From Paenibacillus wynnii (lineage in GTDB: Bacteria > Bacillota > Bacilli > Paenibacillales > Paenibacillaceae), in the NCBI RefSeq assembly GCF_000757885.1, contig NZ_JQCR01000003.1:1736001-1800000 (forward strand): DNA of 64,000 nt, given 5' to 3'. Within the stretch, counting starts at the first letter, position 1. Every line of letters begins with the position of its first letter. The position numbers were made by a program, and so were the translations under genes. Positions 44,077 to 52,624 of the stretch are shown one piece after another. Below the pieces are notes generated by a model, which was given only the letters and a program-made list of their open reading frames with translations, was not told where the DNA came from and made no database searches.

Positions 44077-44805
44077 CTAACTATTTCGTTCCTCATACTC
44101 AAAGGGTTCTTCACAAGAGTAAATGTCATGGAAAAATCCCTTATACGGGATATCGTCCTCCAAACATTTTATGAGATACGACAATTCCTCGTCACACTCC
44201 GGTTCCTCACCGATGTTCTGCATTACCTCGAAAGCATCCACAATACTTTCCATAATGCATACTTGAATAAATAAGGGCAGCCTATCCAACATTGAATCTT
44301 CGAGTTTGGCCTCGGATCTATATCCAGCGAGGACGGTTTCAAAATAATCATTCATAAACTTTCTGCGTTTACCGGCGTCTGGTTCAGAATGAGTCCAGCC
44401 CACTCCGTGAGTCCAGAGACTTGCCAGGTCATACATATACCAACCGAAACATGAATTATCGAAATCATATACGGTTATTTGCCCGGTATTAAAATCTATC
44501 GAATACTTCCCATCGTTATAATCAAAATGAATCATACCGAAAGTTTCCTGATTCATGTCCAATCCTTTTAAAATATTGAGGATCTGTACTAGTTTTTCCT
44601 TAATCAGGGATAAGGAGTCAGGAATCAGTTTATCGATATATTCAGCATTAAATTTATCAAAAAAACTATAACGGCGATGAACAGGCGTATACCTTTTTGA
44701 TATTTGGTGCAGTTTCCCCAGAACTTTACCGCAATTATAATAATATTCAGTAATCGGAGCTCCATCCCGGTACCGATAATACCGCCTCCACCATGTGCTC
44801 TTCCC
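44077..44805 (-). pseudogene. Aminoglycoside phosphotransferase-like gene, N-terminal lobe missing
   Basis: An uninterrupted frame without a standard early start encodes the middle and C-terminal part of an APH/choline-kinase-like phosphotransferase: a helix VLGKLHQISKRYTPVHRRYSF, the catalytic-loop equivalent FGMIHFDYNDGKYSI (HxDxNxxN replaced by HFDYNDGK) and the metal-binding VYDFDNSCFGWYMYDLASL. The ATP-binding N-lobe is absent; upstream of the stop at 44806 the sequence is unrelated and intron-like. The only internal start in the track-length frame is a TTG at 44562, too late for a functional kinase. Probably inactive. Confidence 0.78.
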
Positions 44806-44808
44806 TTA

Positions 44809-44935
44809 CACTTACCACAGGGTGAAATCCTGGGAATTCATGGGCTAGAGTGAGGATACTGAATCATTTCGAGGGAGCAGAATGAGGATCTGTCATCTAT
44901 GGTACGGTTCTACTTAGTGGGGCCGCGTAGCACGT
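44809..44935. other. Group II intron-like fragment 1 (tentative)
   Basis: The stretch from 44831 aligns base for base, with about 73 percent identity over 60 bases and no gaps, to 46441-46500. It includes GAATCATTTCGAGGGAGC, and slightly downstream GTACGGTTCT followed by a G-rich run, reminiscent of the 3' half of group II intron domain V. No reverse transcriptase is present. It abuts the break in the phosphotransferase gene. Confidence 0.3.
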
Positions 44936-44955
44936 GATCTTGCTTGTCCAGAGTG

Positions 44956-45405
44956 TCAATGTCCTCGTATGTCAAGCTCACTTAATGGATAGTCACTGCT
45001 GCCCCAAGTATAAACAATATAATAGTTAATTAGTTCTTCATCTGCTTTCAATGCTTTGAATTTCAAGTGACCATTAAGAAAATCAATTGTATCACTCACT
45101 TGCTGTTCAACAATGTAACTCCATTCATTCTCGCGATATTTTGAATAATACTTATTTAATTCTTCCAAAGTTAGTTCCGATTTAATTAGAATAGCGCCAA
45201 AAAATTGCATTCCGTTTCCATTCCCAATTAATTTTCCAGCTGATGATATATCATCTATCCATTCGGTTTTGTCTGGCAGCGATACTTTTACTAGATCTTT
45301 TTTTATGGAATTTGCAATATGATTGTTAATAAATGGAGTGGATATGACTGTTAAAACAAGAGCAACTACTGTAGTTAATAAAACGATTGTGAATGTTTTT
45401 TTCAA
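44956..45405 (-). CDS. Hypothetical membrane-anchored protein
   Basis: A 149-residue protein with one N-terminal hydrophobic segment (about 4-26), no lipobox, and a soluble remainder predicted to lie outside the membrane. The segment LPDKTEWIDDISSAGKLIGNGNGMQFFGAILI recalls small Bacillus hypothetical proteins, but I cannot name a family. The start is TTG with GAGAGG upstream. It is 88 bases beyond the next gene's end in the same direction. The function is unknown. Confidence 0.7.
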   Translation of the reverse strand: MKKTFTIVLLTTVVALVLTVISTPFINNHIANSIKKDLVKVSLPDKTEWIDDISSAGKLIGNGNGMQFFGAILIKSELTLEELNKYYSKYRENEWSYIVEQQVSDTIDFLNGHLKFKALKADEELINYYIVYTWGSSDYPLSELDIRGH

Positions 45406-45492
45406 ATTAAAACCTCTCTCAAAAAATATGAATATCCTTACGAACCAGGACTACGCTAAATTCAAGCCTAACCCTACCTTCACATTCCGAAT

Positions 45493-46143
45493 TTACGATA
45501 CGAGTTCAACAGCCTGTGGTAATATCCTTTCGTATTCCTTATGTAACACATAATGCTGGACGCCTCTCGAAGAGTTAAGGGCTTCCCTGGCGTGCTTGAC
45601 CGCAGTTTCGATGCAGCCAGCTTTGAGTTCAATTTCCGCGAGCAGTGCTGATCTCATCCAAGGCTTCTTGATGGATTCAAGATGTTTTCGGGCCTGAGCA
45701 CTCTCCCCGTCCTCCGACAGTAGAATCGTTTCGTAATATGCCCGGTAATCAGAATAGCGGATGTACGGTACGGCTTCTTGAACTGCAGTCATATCTTTGC
45801 GATAAACGCCGTATGCCGCCTTGTACGATGCCTGTGCTGCTGCCTGCTTATATTTGCTCATAAGCTGCTCCATAATCGTTCTTGCTTCATCCTCAAGTCT
45901 GTTAGCAAAAACATAATTAATATAGAGTCCAGGCGTGTTTTTCTGGCTGCGTAAAAAGGATTCCACGCGATCCACACGCTTTTCCAAAGCTAACGGATAA
46001 ATGAATTGGATTATAAAAAAAATCAGGGTAGCCATCACAGCAGTTCCTACTATCAAGACTGGTGAATAGTCATTGATTGCCATGAATAAGACCAACACGA
46101 ACAAGACGAAATAAAATGAAATTTTCCACCAAAGATGCTTCAT
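45493..46143 (-). CDS. Hypothetical membrane protein with TPR-like C-terminal region
   Basis: A 216-residue protein. Two adjacent helices (about 7-25 and 30-50) are followed by a cytoplasmic helical region in which ALA-rich pairs (ASYKAAYGVYRKD, YYETILLSEDGESAQARKHLESI, ALLAEIELKAGCIETAVKHAREAL) repeat at about 33-35 residue spacing, suggesting TPR-like repeats. The ATG at 46143 has AAGGAG upstream; the longer frame to 46200 is rejected. The fragment just upstream in the same direction may once have been its operon partner. The function is unknown. Confidence 0.72.
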   Translation of the reverse strand: MKHLWWKISFYFVLFVLVLFMAINDYSPVLIVGTAVMATLIFFIIQFIYPLALEKRVDRVESFLRSQKNTPGLYINYVFANRLEDEARTIMEQLMSKYKQAAAQASYKAAYGVYRKDMTAVQEAVPYIRYSDYRAYYETILLSEDGESAQARKHLESIKKPWMRSALLAEIELKAGCIETAVKHAREALNSSRGVQHYVLHKEYERILPQAVELVS

Positions 46144-46168
46144 TATAAATCTCCTTTTAAAATCGTAA

Positions 46169-46301
46169 TTAGATAGTTTGAGGAAAAGAAACATCTTCAT
46201 CAGGCCAAGGTTCTATTGTTTTTATCGCGCTCAATGGAATCAGAAGACGCTTATCTTCTCGAGCCTCGGTCGGCATGATAACAATAACATTGTTAAAATA
46301 A
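46169..46301 (-). pseudogene. C-terminal fragment of a small unidentified protein
   Basis: The frame reads about 43 residues, with NNVIVIMPTEAREDK near its start and ending IEPWPDEDVSFPQTI. Codon use and the sharp upstream break (stop codon next to intron-like sequence) suggest it is the tail of a longer protein. An ATG at 46276 could start a 35-residue peptide, but no good ribosome site precedes it. It lies 25 bases before the membrane protein gene. Confidence 0.45.
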
Positions 46302-46304
46302 TAA

Positions 46305-46505
46305 TAACCCCTTAGTTAGATGTGACGAAGGAATGAAAGGGCAATGACCCGTTGAGACATGGGAGTGAAAGTCGCTAGGGGCGACATGGAGACGTGCAGA
46401 ATATGGAACAAATTGGGTGATAAACTCTCACCTTTATTCCTGCGAATTCATAAGCCTGAGCGAGAAAACTGAATCATATTGAGGGAGCGTAATGAACTTT
46501 TCGAT
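46305..46505. other. Group II intron-like fragment 2 (tentative)
   Basis: A non-coding stretch with several small hairpins, for example GGGCAATGACCC at about 46341 and GTCGCTAGGGGCGAC at about 46371, ending in the 60-base block shared with 44831-44890. The look is that of group II intron RNA domain I sequence. It sits between the phosphotransferase gene and a truncated gene tail. No intron-encoded protein is present. Confidence 0.3.
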
Positions 46506-46513
46506 GCATCATA

Positions 46514-47515
46514 TTACAAATCTAAAGTTTTAAAGAGAAATGGTTTACCTTTTAAGTAATTTCTTATCATAGCTTGAGCATAAGCCTGCTCTTCCTTAAG
46601 TCCCTCTGTTTCCCTCGGGTCAGGGGCATGGTGACAATAATTTTCGATCATGACCATCACAGTAAAACTCTCCAACGCTGGGAGCCAGTCAGCTTCTAAT
46701 CTCAAAATTGTCTCGTAACCCTTAATTAATAATTCCCTTTTTAATGGATAAATCCCTAGAATTGTATGTGCTATATCATAAAGAAAATAACCAAACCCAC
46801 ATCTCCCAAAATCGATTGGACGAGGTTCACCGTTATAAAAAATAATATTTCCTTGGTGCAGGTCCCCATGGATTAAGCCATAACTTCTGCTATCTTTGTG
46901 AAGTTGGGTAATCCAAGAGAGTATCCTCTCAGCCGCTAATTGATACAATTGGAATTCTATATCTGACAGGAAACGATCATAATATTTTTTCAAGCGGCTC
47001 ATAGCTCGTCTAAAGCTCTGCTCCCCCCAATTGGGTCTCGCGAAATTAGGTGTCAACTCAAAATCCATTGATGTTTTATGGAGTTTTGCTAAGAGAATTC
47101 CCTCTTTAAAGATTTGCTCATCAGATAGTCCTCCACTCGCGTGCGTCCCCTCTACCCATCGCATCAACGAAGCGAAACTATAGTAACCATCCTCTTGAAC
47201 AATTCTTAGAGTCTTGAAACCGTCGCGGTCTAATATTCCTTTTGGAAGAGTAATATCGAATTTCTCATTCAAATAATCTAGCCAATCAATCTCAGATATT
47301 ATTTCTTTTTCACTCATTCCCCAATGAATACGGAGTAAAAAGGATCCATTCTTACTTGTATCAATTTGAAAAGTACATGTATCGGAGAATTGGATGAAAC
47401 GTATGTGCTCCCAATCTAAGTTGTAATATTGAAGTGCCTTCAAAGCTGCTAGCTTCGACTGCGAAATCGCCTTCCCTATTTCATTTTCAGATGCCATCAT
47501 AAATAACCCACTCAT
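46514..47515 (-). CDS. Phosphotransferase (APH family)
   Basis: A 333-residue protein with the aminoglycoside/choline kinase fold. An N-lobe (about 30-110) contains FLLRIHW, where the usual ATP-binding Lys is replaced by Arg; hinge RWVEGTHA; catalytic loop GLIHGDLHQGNIIFYNG with Asp and Asn; metal-binding PIDFGRCGFGYFLYDIA. The C-terminal helices are complete. GGAGGAAGG precedes the ATG. The substrate is unknown; chromosomal paralogues of this kind rarely confer drug resistance. A CTGCCCGTTAG-like motif lies 50 bases upstream. Confidence 0.88.
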   Translation of the reverse strand: MSGLFMMASENEIGKAISQSKLAALKALQYYNLDWEHIRFIQFSDTCTFQIDTSKNGSFLLRIHWGMSEKEIISEIDWLDYLNEKFDITLPKGILDRDGFKTLRIVQEDGYYSFASLMRWVEGTHASGGLSDEQIFKEGILLAKLHKTSMDFELTPNFARPNWGEQSFRRAMSRLKKYYDRFLSDIEFQLYQLAAERILSWITQLHKDSRSYGLIHGDLHQGNIIFYNGEPRPIDFGRCGFGYFLYDIAHTILGIYPLKRELLIKGYETILRLEADWLPALESFTVMVMIENYCHHAPDPRETEGLKEEQAYAQAMIRNYLKGKPFLFKTLDL

Positions 47516-47564
47516 AACCTTCCTCCAACACGGGGTGCCCCCGTAAATTTAATCCATATATCAC

Positions 47565-47603
47565 GGCGTTAAAGTGTCCCGTTAGTTCAATAAAATGAGC
47601 AGC
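47565..47603. repeat. CCCGTTAG motif, copy 1
   Basis: The sequence around GTGTCCCGTTAGTTCAATAA aligns with the motif at 48528, 51214 and 52345. It lies about 50-90 bases upstream of the phosphotransferase start. Confidence 0.55.
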
Positions 47604-47679
47604 TAGCATCCGCTGAGCATAGAAAGACCGCCATTGAAGGCGGTCTAAAAAATTTATCATTTCTACCCGAAAACCCTAA

Positions 47680-48348
47680 TTAGAGCGTCTCAACCAATTT
47701 CTGAATCTTTGAGTGGGAAATTAAATATAAAGGACCCATTATGTCTATTTTGCCGTCCTTCACACGCATAGCGCTCTCCTGTTCTGCCGCATAAACATCA
47801 ATCTCTTCAGACAAGGGGAACAGGTAGCCTTGAACAAACGTGGCGTAGTCGCGTTTAGAATGAGATTCATAGGCAAAATGATTAAAGCCAATACCATCAT
47901 AAATAGTACTTGTTTCAACTTCATAGCCAGTGTTTTTCAAGCTTAACCATTTTGCAGCCATGTTTATCGCACCGGCGCTAGCACCCATTATAACGGCAAT
48001 GCTGTTCTTAATAACATCCGATAATTCATATTCCGCCAAAAAATCGTTCTGCAAAATAGGATCTCCACCGCATAAAAAAATGACAGAAGCGTTTTGAATT
48101 AATCGCTGGGCATCTTCCTTCTGCATGCGGTAATCAATTAAATGATATTCATCAAAAATAATGTTAGCCTGATTTAACCATGTCCTTTCAGAAACATCAT
48201 CAATGTTAATTTGCTCACCTTTATAACCAGACGGTTGAGCGCTAATCATAACAAGCGATTTTCTATCTTTTATATCCTCATGCAACCATTGGACCAGCTT
48301 CTCTGGGAAAAAATCATTAAACCAACTGAGATAGTAGTGAGTACTCAA
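47680..48348 (-). CDS. Peptidase S51 / dipeptidase E-like protein
   Basis: A 222-residue protein of the class I glutamine amidotransferase-like, peptidase S51 family. The nucleophile Ser is in VIMGASAGAINMA, the conserved glycine loop is IFLCGGDPILQNDF, and a His-containing segment (FAYESHSKRDY) follows, in the position of the catalytic His. Relatives cleave Asp-X dipeptides or related peptides. The start is TTG with GGAGGTAA upstream. It is monocistronic between two intergenic regions carrying the CCCGTTAG motif. Confidence 0.86.
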   Translation of the reverse strand: MSTHYYLSWFNDFFPEKLVQWLHEDIKDRKSLVMISAQPSGYKGEQINIDDVSERTWLNQANIIFDEYHLIDYRMQKEDAQRLIQNASVIFLCGGDPILQNDFLAEYELSDVIKNSIAVIMGASAGAINMAAKWLSLKNTGYEVETSTIYDGIGFNHFAYESHSKRDYATFVQGYLFPLSEEIDVYAAEQESAMRVKDGKIDIMGPLYLISHSKIQKLVETL

Positions 48349-48527
48349 ACTTAATTACCTCCATATGTATTATTTACATTCATCCATTCTTAACGAGAAA
48401 ACATATTATGCAAGCTAGAAAGATGAACGGTTCTTCAGCCATTTCACTTACATTCCCTTGTACACTTTTCATAAATTCAGCTTTACATTACCATAACCTG
48501 GAATTGAAGGATGTGAAATATGTATCC

Positions 48528-48546
48528 ACGTTAAACTGCCCGTTAG
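48528..48546. repeat. CCCGTTAG motif, copy 2 (interrupted)
   Basis: ACGTTAAACTGCCCGTTAG matches the first half of the motif; the second half (GTTTAATAA) is replaced by the left end of the IS110-like element. The rest of 48349-48527 shows no feature I can support. Confidence 0.55.
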
Positions 48547-49625
48547 AATTCCTGTAAACTGAATAATTTGGAGTTTGAACAAAAACGAGCGCCTCGGTAA
48601 GATAGGGTTGCACACGAGGTCATTGCCTCAAAAAGCCCATCTAGGAGGTCGCTCTACTATGAAGTTTAATCCCATCTTGTTGTCGGCGTAGACATAGCAC
48701 AGGAAACACACGTCGCTCGCGCAGTCAGCTTTCGTGGGATTGTACTGGGTTCACCACTAGACTTCAGTAGCCACCGTAAAGGTTTTGAGCTATTTGGACG
48801 TTGGATTCAGGATCTGTTGAAGAACTACAACCTTAACAAAGTCATTGTAGGCATGGAACCTACCGGACATTACTGGCTGAGCCTAGCTCGCTGGCTTACT
48901 TCTCAAGGGATTGAAGCTGTTCTCGTAAACCCTCACCTCGTTAAAAAGAATAAGGAGAATCGCGACAATACCCATCTAAAAGCGATCGTAAGGACGCGCT
49001 TGTTATTGCAGATATGATTAAAAACGGATACTACTCTCCTGTACGTTTTAATCCAGAAGCCTACGAGGAACTGCGAATTCTCATGGCAAACCGGGGCACC
49101 GTCACCAAACGGCTCAACAGTGCTGTTAACCAGATTCATCGTTGGGTAGATATTGTGTTCCCCGAGTTGCGACAGGTCTTTAAAATTCTTACCTGCACCA
49201 GTGCCATCGCAACACCTAGGCTCTTCCCTCTACCGAACGAAATTAGTCGACTAACGACTGAACAGGTCCTTACCGGCTGGAAGCATTACGTAAAGCGTCA
49301 TTCCGGAGTTAAACGAGCTGAGCAACTCATTATGCTAGCTAAATGCAGTGTTGGTGCGACTCAGGCGCTCCACGCTTACAAGCTTCATCTGGGCCAACTA
49401 CTTGAGGAGTATGACTTAACACAGCGCCAGCTGGAACAGATTGAGACTGAACTCCATCTCATCCTCGAACGTATTCCCTACGCGCAGAAGCTGCCTCAAA
49501 TTCGAGGCGTTAATGCAACGAGCTTAGCTGGCATACTAGGCGAAGCTAAATTCCAATATGGTGAACTAGTGATTTGGCACACTCGTTTGTCCCTAGTGAT
49601 GATTCAATTAGAAAGAAGTCCGTAA
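48546..49625 (+). mobile_element. IS110-family element, degenerate and 3' truncated
   Basis: Contains about 110 bases of non-coding left-end leader and a frameshifted DEDD transposase gene. In IS110-type elements the left non-coding end encodes the bridge RNA that pairs with target and donor. The right end is missing: the transposase frame runs directly into the 3' end of the RCC1-repeat gene. The left boundary is inferred from the break in the CCCGTTAG motif. Confidence 0.7.
48659..49625 (+). pseudogene. IS110 family transposase, two frameshifts and truncated C-terminus
   Basis: Joined across three frames, the protein has the DEDD RuvC-like catalytic residues: GVDIAQE (Asp), GMEPTGHYW (Glu) and SDRKDALVIADM (two Asp). 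One base is missing near 48676-48684 (TTGTTGTCGGCG, putting a TAG in frame) and one near 48972 in a C run (ACCCAT for ACCCCAT). The remaining reading frames at 48817-49017 and 49014-49625 are its pieces. The C-terminal Transposase_20 domain stops after the first segment (LPQIRGVNATSLAGILGEA), so the Ser-containing part is gone. An AGGAGG site precedes the original ATG. Confidence 0.88.
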
Positions 49626-49626
49626 C

Positions 49627-51093
49627 TTATTTATCAATTCTAACCATGTAAGCAGCTGCGTCCCAAGTCACTTGGGAACCAAATGTCTCTGAGATAAGTC
49701 GGAGTGGGACAAACACACTGCCATTGACGAAAACTATTTTCTTGGCTGAGGACAGTGTCTGCCCGTTTATCGTCGCTAGTCCACTTACAGAATTTAAAGT
49801 AAAGGTAGATGTGCCGTTCTTAGCGATGACCGATCTCGTTTTCACATCCCATTCAAGCTTCATACCCATTTGCTCAAAAATCCCTCTTATGGGAACATAC
49901 ACGGAATCAATCAGCAATAGCGGCGGCGTCGCCATTTCTACTTCTTCACCATTTATAGTAATACCGATCGATTTTTTAACGAATTGGGGTAGCTTGATTT
50001 CAAAATCTAAAACCCCAAGTCCAGTCTGACCAAACTCATTCGTGCCCCAGGATAGGACATGTCCATCTCTCAGCAGTGCATACTGGTTGCGCCCACCGTT
50101 AGTAATGGATACAGCGCTTGAAATACCAAGAACTTGTGTAACTTGAGGTTCTCCCCGCTCATTCAAATTCCATTGCCATACGGTACCGTCTGCTCGAACT
50201 GCAGCGTTGGTGCTAATGGATACAATATCTTTTAGGTTTTCAATTTGAAAAGGCTCCAATGTCGGCAGGTTTGGCATGACCCATGCTTGGTTCTTCCAGA
50301 TCCACACCGTGCCGTCCCCTCTCAAAGCAGTTCCGTAAAATTGATCAACTGCAATAGCCTTAAATTCTCCATCTCCTTTCAGCCTCGTTGGATTACGTAC
50401 GACATCTGATTTGTCTCCGCCATATGCCGCCAGACCCCAGACCCACACTTCCCCACCATTGCCCAATGCAGCCGAAGTATACATTCCTGCTGATACCGAA
50501 ACTACCTTGGGCAAGTTCTTGACCTGTACAGGTACGAGGGAATTGGTACTTGCACCATCACCAACTTGACCGTATTGATTGCCCCCCCACCCCCACACGG
50601 TACCATCGCTCTTCAGCGCTAGACTATGATCACTTCCAGCCGAAACTATGATTACATCAGACAAGTCTCTTACTTGAACAGGTTCTACAAAGATCGAAGC
50701 AGTCTGTTGACCGTTACCAAGTTGACCGTGCTCGTTGCCTCCGACAGCCCAAACTGAACCATTTTTTTTCAAAATCAACGAATGTCTATCCCCACCTGAT
50801 ATTTTGAGTGCATCCTCAATATGCATCCTAACCGGAGTATAAGCAGGCGTTTTCGCCCCATTGCCGATTGAGCCGTATCCGCCTCCCCACGCCCAAGCAC
50901 TCCCATCTGACTTGACGGCGTATGCTGACCTGTTCCCAGCATCTAGCTGAACGATATCAGTCAGCAACCTTTCTTCTGAAGGTTTAGAGACTACACTCGC
51001 TGCCTCACCTATCGTAGGTGTAAGTACGGTCAGGCTAAGCAACCCTAACGTTACTATTTTTCGAAAGACCTCATGTATGCCTGTTCTTTTCAA
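49627..51093 (-). CDS. Secreted RCC1-repeat protein with C-terminal stalk domain
   Basis: A 488-residue exported protein. Signal peptide (about 1-32, ending TIGEAAS), then about six or seven RCC1-like repeats (about 45-370), each with the pattern SAGSDHSLALKSDGTVWGWG followed by NQYGQVGDG, forming a beta-propeller. The C-terminal 105 residues match the copper amine oxidase N-terminal-type stalk domain common in Paenibacillus surface proteins (YVPIRGIFEQMGMKLEWD, VFVPLRLISETFGSQVTWD). The TTG at 51093 has GGGAGG upstream and is preferred over the ATG at 51117. It ends 2 bases from the truncated IS110 transposase frame. The ligand is unknown. Confidence 0.85.
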   Translation of the reverse strand: MKRTGIHEVFRKIVTLGLLSLTVLTPTIGEAASVVSKPSEERLLTDIVQLDAGNRSAYAVKSDGSAWAWGGGYGSIGNGAKTPAYTPVRMHIEDALKISGGDRHSLILKKNGSVWAVGGNEHGQLGNGQQTASIFVEPVQVRDLSDVIIVSAGSDHSLALKSDGTVWGWGGNQYGQVGDGASTNSLVPVQVKNLPKVVSVSAGMYTSAALGNGGEVWVWGLAAYGGDKSDVVRNPTRLKGDGEFKAIAVDQFYGTALRGDGTVWIWKNQAWVMPNLPTLEPFQIENLKDIVSISTNAAVRADGTVWQWNLNERGEPQVTQVLGISSAVSITNGGRNQYALLRDGHVLSWGTNEFGQTGLGVLDFEIKLPQFVKKSIGITINGEEVEMATPPLLLIDSVYVPIRGIFEQMGMKLEWDVKTRSVIAKNGTSTFTLNSVSGLATINGQTLSSAKKIVFVNGSVFVPLRLISETFGSQVTWDAAAYMVRIDK

Positions 51094-51213
51094 TATAATC
51101 CTCCCCTTCTTAGGCATTAACCCAGATTAACTCATTCATTTATTTTCCAGATACCTATTATATTCTCTATTTTATACCAACACCCTTCAATATCATATTT
51201 CAATATAGCTATT

Positions 51214-51248
51214 ACGTTATTCTGCCCGTTAACGTAATAAACGGCTGC
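51214..51248. repeat. CCCGTTAG motif, copy 3
   Basis: TTCTGCCCGTTAACGTAATA, with a one-base change in the core. It lies in the 160-base gap upstream of the RCC1-repeat gene and downstream of the truncated gene at 51277. An ATTACGTTA / TAACGTAAT inverted repeat surrounds it. Confidence 0.5.
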
Positions 51249-51276
51249 TTGTGGCAACCACAAGTACCGTCTTGTA

Positions 51277-51759
51277 TTAGGATTTATCTTTGACATATCC
51301 TAAAAACGTCATCTTTCCATTTTCGTTCTCAGCAATACTGTATGGATGGACTTGGTCACAATATCTGCGTACAAATAATCCTTCGCCAACCGGATAAATC
51401 TCTATATGAAGATTGCCGACGAATCTCGTAAAGTATAATTTTCCGTTAATTAATTCAACTTGGATCTTATCTTTCAAATAAGTTCCGCAACACTCTTTAA
51501 GCTTGCTTTCATCGATGGGAAACTCCTCACGTTTTGCCGGATTCTCTACATCAATATAATGCAGAATATCTGAAAGAGCATTGCCCAGTCTATATTGACT
51601 TATAGCCTTGATGAAAAGGCACCCGATCCATCTGGCCGGCTGCCTTCGTGTATTGATTGAACTATCGTTCCCCGTTAGCCATACATGCATTAATACAAAG
51701 AGCAAGTCACGGCAGCCCCAAATCATCCTCAATCTTTTACTTAAGCAAACGTATAACAT
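51277..51759 (-). pseudogene. Probable C-terminal fragment of a serine-hydrolase-type protein
   Basis: The last 80 residues (KECCGTYLKDKIQVELINGKLYFTRFVGNLHIEIYPVGEGLF) resemble the C-terminal accessory domain that follows beta-lactamase-related serine hydrolases. The first 45 residues are hydrophobic and Arg/Trp-rich without family similarity, as expected if the natural N-terminus has been lost. No ribosome site precedes the ATG, which overlaps the end of the next gene upstream. I cannot see the catalytic SxxK domain anywhere upstream, so it is likely a remnant. Confidence 0.5.
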
Positions 51760-51760
51760 A

Positions 51761-52294
51761 TCAAGCCAGACTGGATTCCTTAAGGATTAAAAGCTTTTCC
51801 TTTGGAATACTTCTTTCTAAGTCACCATTCTCAACGTCAATTGCTTCCCAATCTGAAAATAAAACAAAATCAGATGTGACGGGCAAAATCCCACTCCAAT
51901 CTAATGAGTTTAATTGATACGCAACTTCAAAACGAACATCTTGACAAGCCTCCCAATACTCTTCCCACTCATTGTCTCCAATTTGCTCCACAAATTTCTC
52001 CTGTTTCTCTTGGAAAGAAGAAAGCACTTTTTCAAGTCCCACTTGATATTCAACAGGCATCTCACCAGAATTCCACAGATACCAAAGTTCTTGTGGGTGC
52101 TCTTCTTTTATCATCTTGTCTCGATATGATTTAATACCCAAAGTGATTAATCCAAGTACGGGTTCGTAATCGGTTCCAAGAAGAGATATATAACATACTT
52201 CATCAGATTCATCCAATTTAATTTCCTTAACGGCAACCTGAATTTCACGCAACATATCTTTCTTCATCTCTTCAAGGAGTTGGTTTTTGCCCAT
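51761..52294 (-). CDS. Hypothetical protein, DUF4303-like
   Basis: A 177-residue acidic cytosolic protein with no membrane segment. The layout (N-terminal helix, VCYISLLGTDYEPVLGLITLG strand region, LWYLWNSGEMPVEYQ, C-terminal FVLFSDWEAIDVENGDLERSIPKEKL) resembles DUF4303 proteins, some of which are immunity proteins in polymorphic toxin systems; the resemblance is by eye only. GAGGTG precedes the ATG. A CCCGTTAG-like motif lies 50 bases upstream. No toxin gene is adjacent. Confidence 0.6.
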   Translation of the reverse strand: MGKNQLLEEMKKDMLREIQVAVKEIKLDESDEVCYISLLGTDYEPVLGLITLGIKSYRDKMIKEEHPQELWYLWNSGEMPVEYQVGLEKVLSSFQEKQEKFVEQIGDNEWEEYWEACQDVRFEVAYQLNSLDWSGILPVTSDFVLFSDWEAIDVENGDLERSIPKEKLLILKESSLA

Positions 52295-52344
52295 TTTTTC
52301 ACCTCAATATATAATTTAGATATACTTATTTTCTTCATCTCGAC

Positions 52345-52380
52345 TCAACTATCCTGCTCGTTAGTTTAATGAAGTGACGG
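52345..52380. repeat. CCCGTTAG motif, copy 4
   Basis: ATCCTGCTCGTTAGTTTAAT (one core change) lies 50 bases upstream of the DUF4303-like start, the same relative position as copy 1. Confidence 0.5.
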
Positions 52381-52441
52381 TAGTCTAATACTTTATTATC
52401 CAGTCAAAAACATTATTTTCTTCTGGCAAGAAAGACAAATA

Positions 52442-52510
52442 TCACCCTTTTGAAGTGGGTGTAAAAAGATGAAGTTTCGCGCAACTTAAAACTTCAGGGG
52501 GGTTAGGGGG
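52442..52510. repeat. CACCC-hairpin repeat, copy 2
   Basis: TCACCCTTTTGAAGTGGGTG, AGATGAAGTTTC and GGTTAGGGG align with 43508-43580, again on the side preceding a palindromic element. The 20-base head forms a hairpin. Confidence 0.7.
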
Positions 52511-52543
52511 TTATTTCGGAGCGAAGCAATCGAAATAAACATG

Positions 52544-52582
52544 CCAAAAAGCGTTTGCTGTGTATCGCAAACGCTTTTTGGA
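52544..52582 (-). terminator. Strong hairpin, probable terminator of the mgl operon
   Basis: CCAAAAAGCGTTTGC pairs perfectly with GCAAACGCTTTTTGG (15 bp) around an 8-base loop. The T-run of a minus-strand terminator is inside the stem (CTTTTTGG). It lies about 230 bases after the mglC stop, beyond palindromic element D. Confidence 0.65.
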
Positions 52583-52624
52583 TTGCCACCCTGCTTAGGC
52601 GAGGTGATGAGAAGTAACGAAGGG

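Noticed and set aside
51608-52134. Plus-strand small ORFs opposite the DUF4303-like region
   Set aside because: No ribosome sites and low-complexity translations; the minus-strand gene is better supported.
47565-52380. Integron attC sites
   Set aside because: The repeated CCCGTTAG motif lacks consistent RYYYAAC/GTTRRRY pairs and a long imperfect stem, and no integrase is present.
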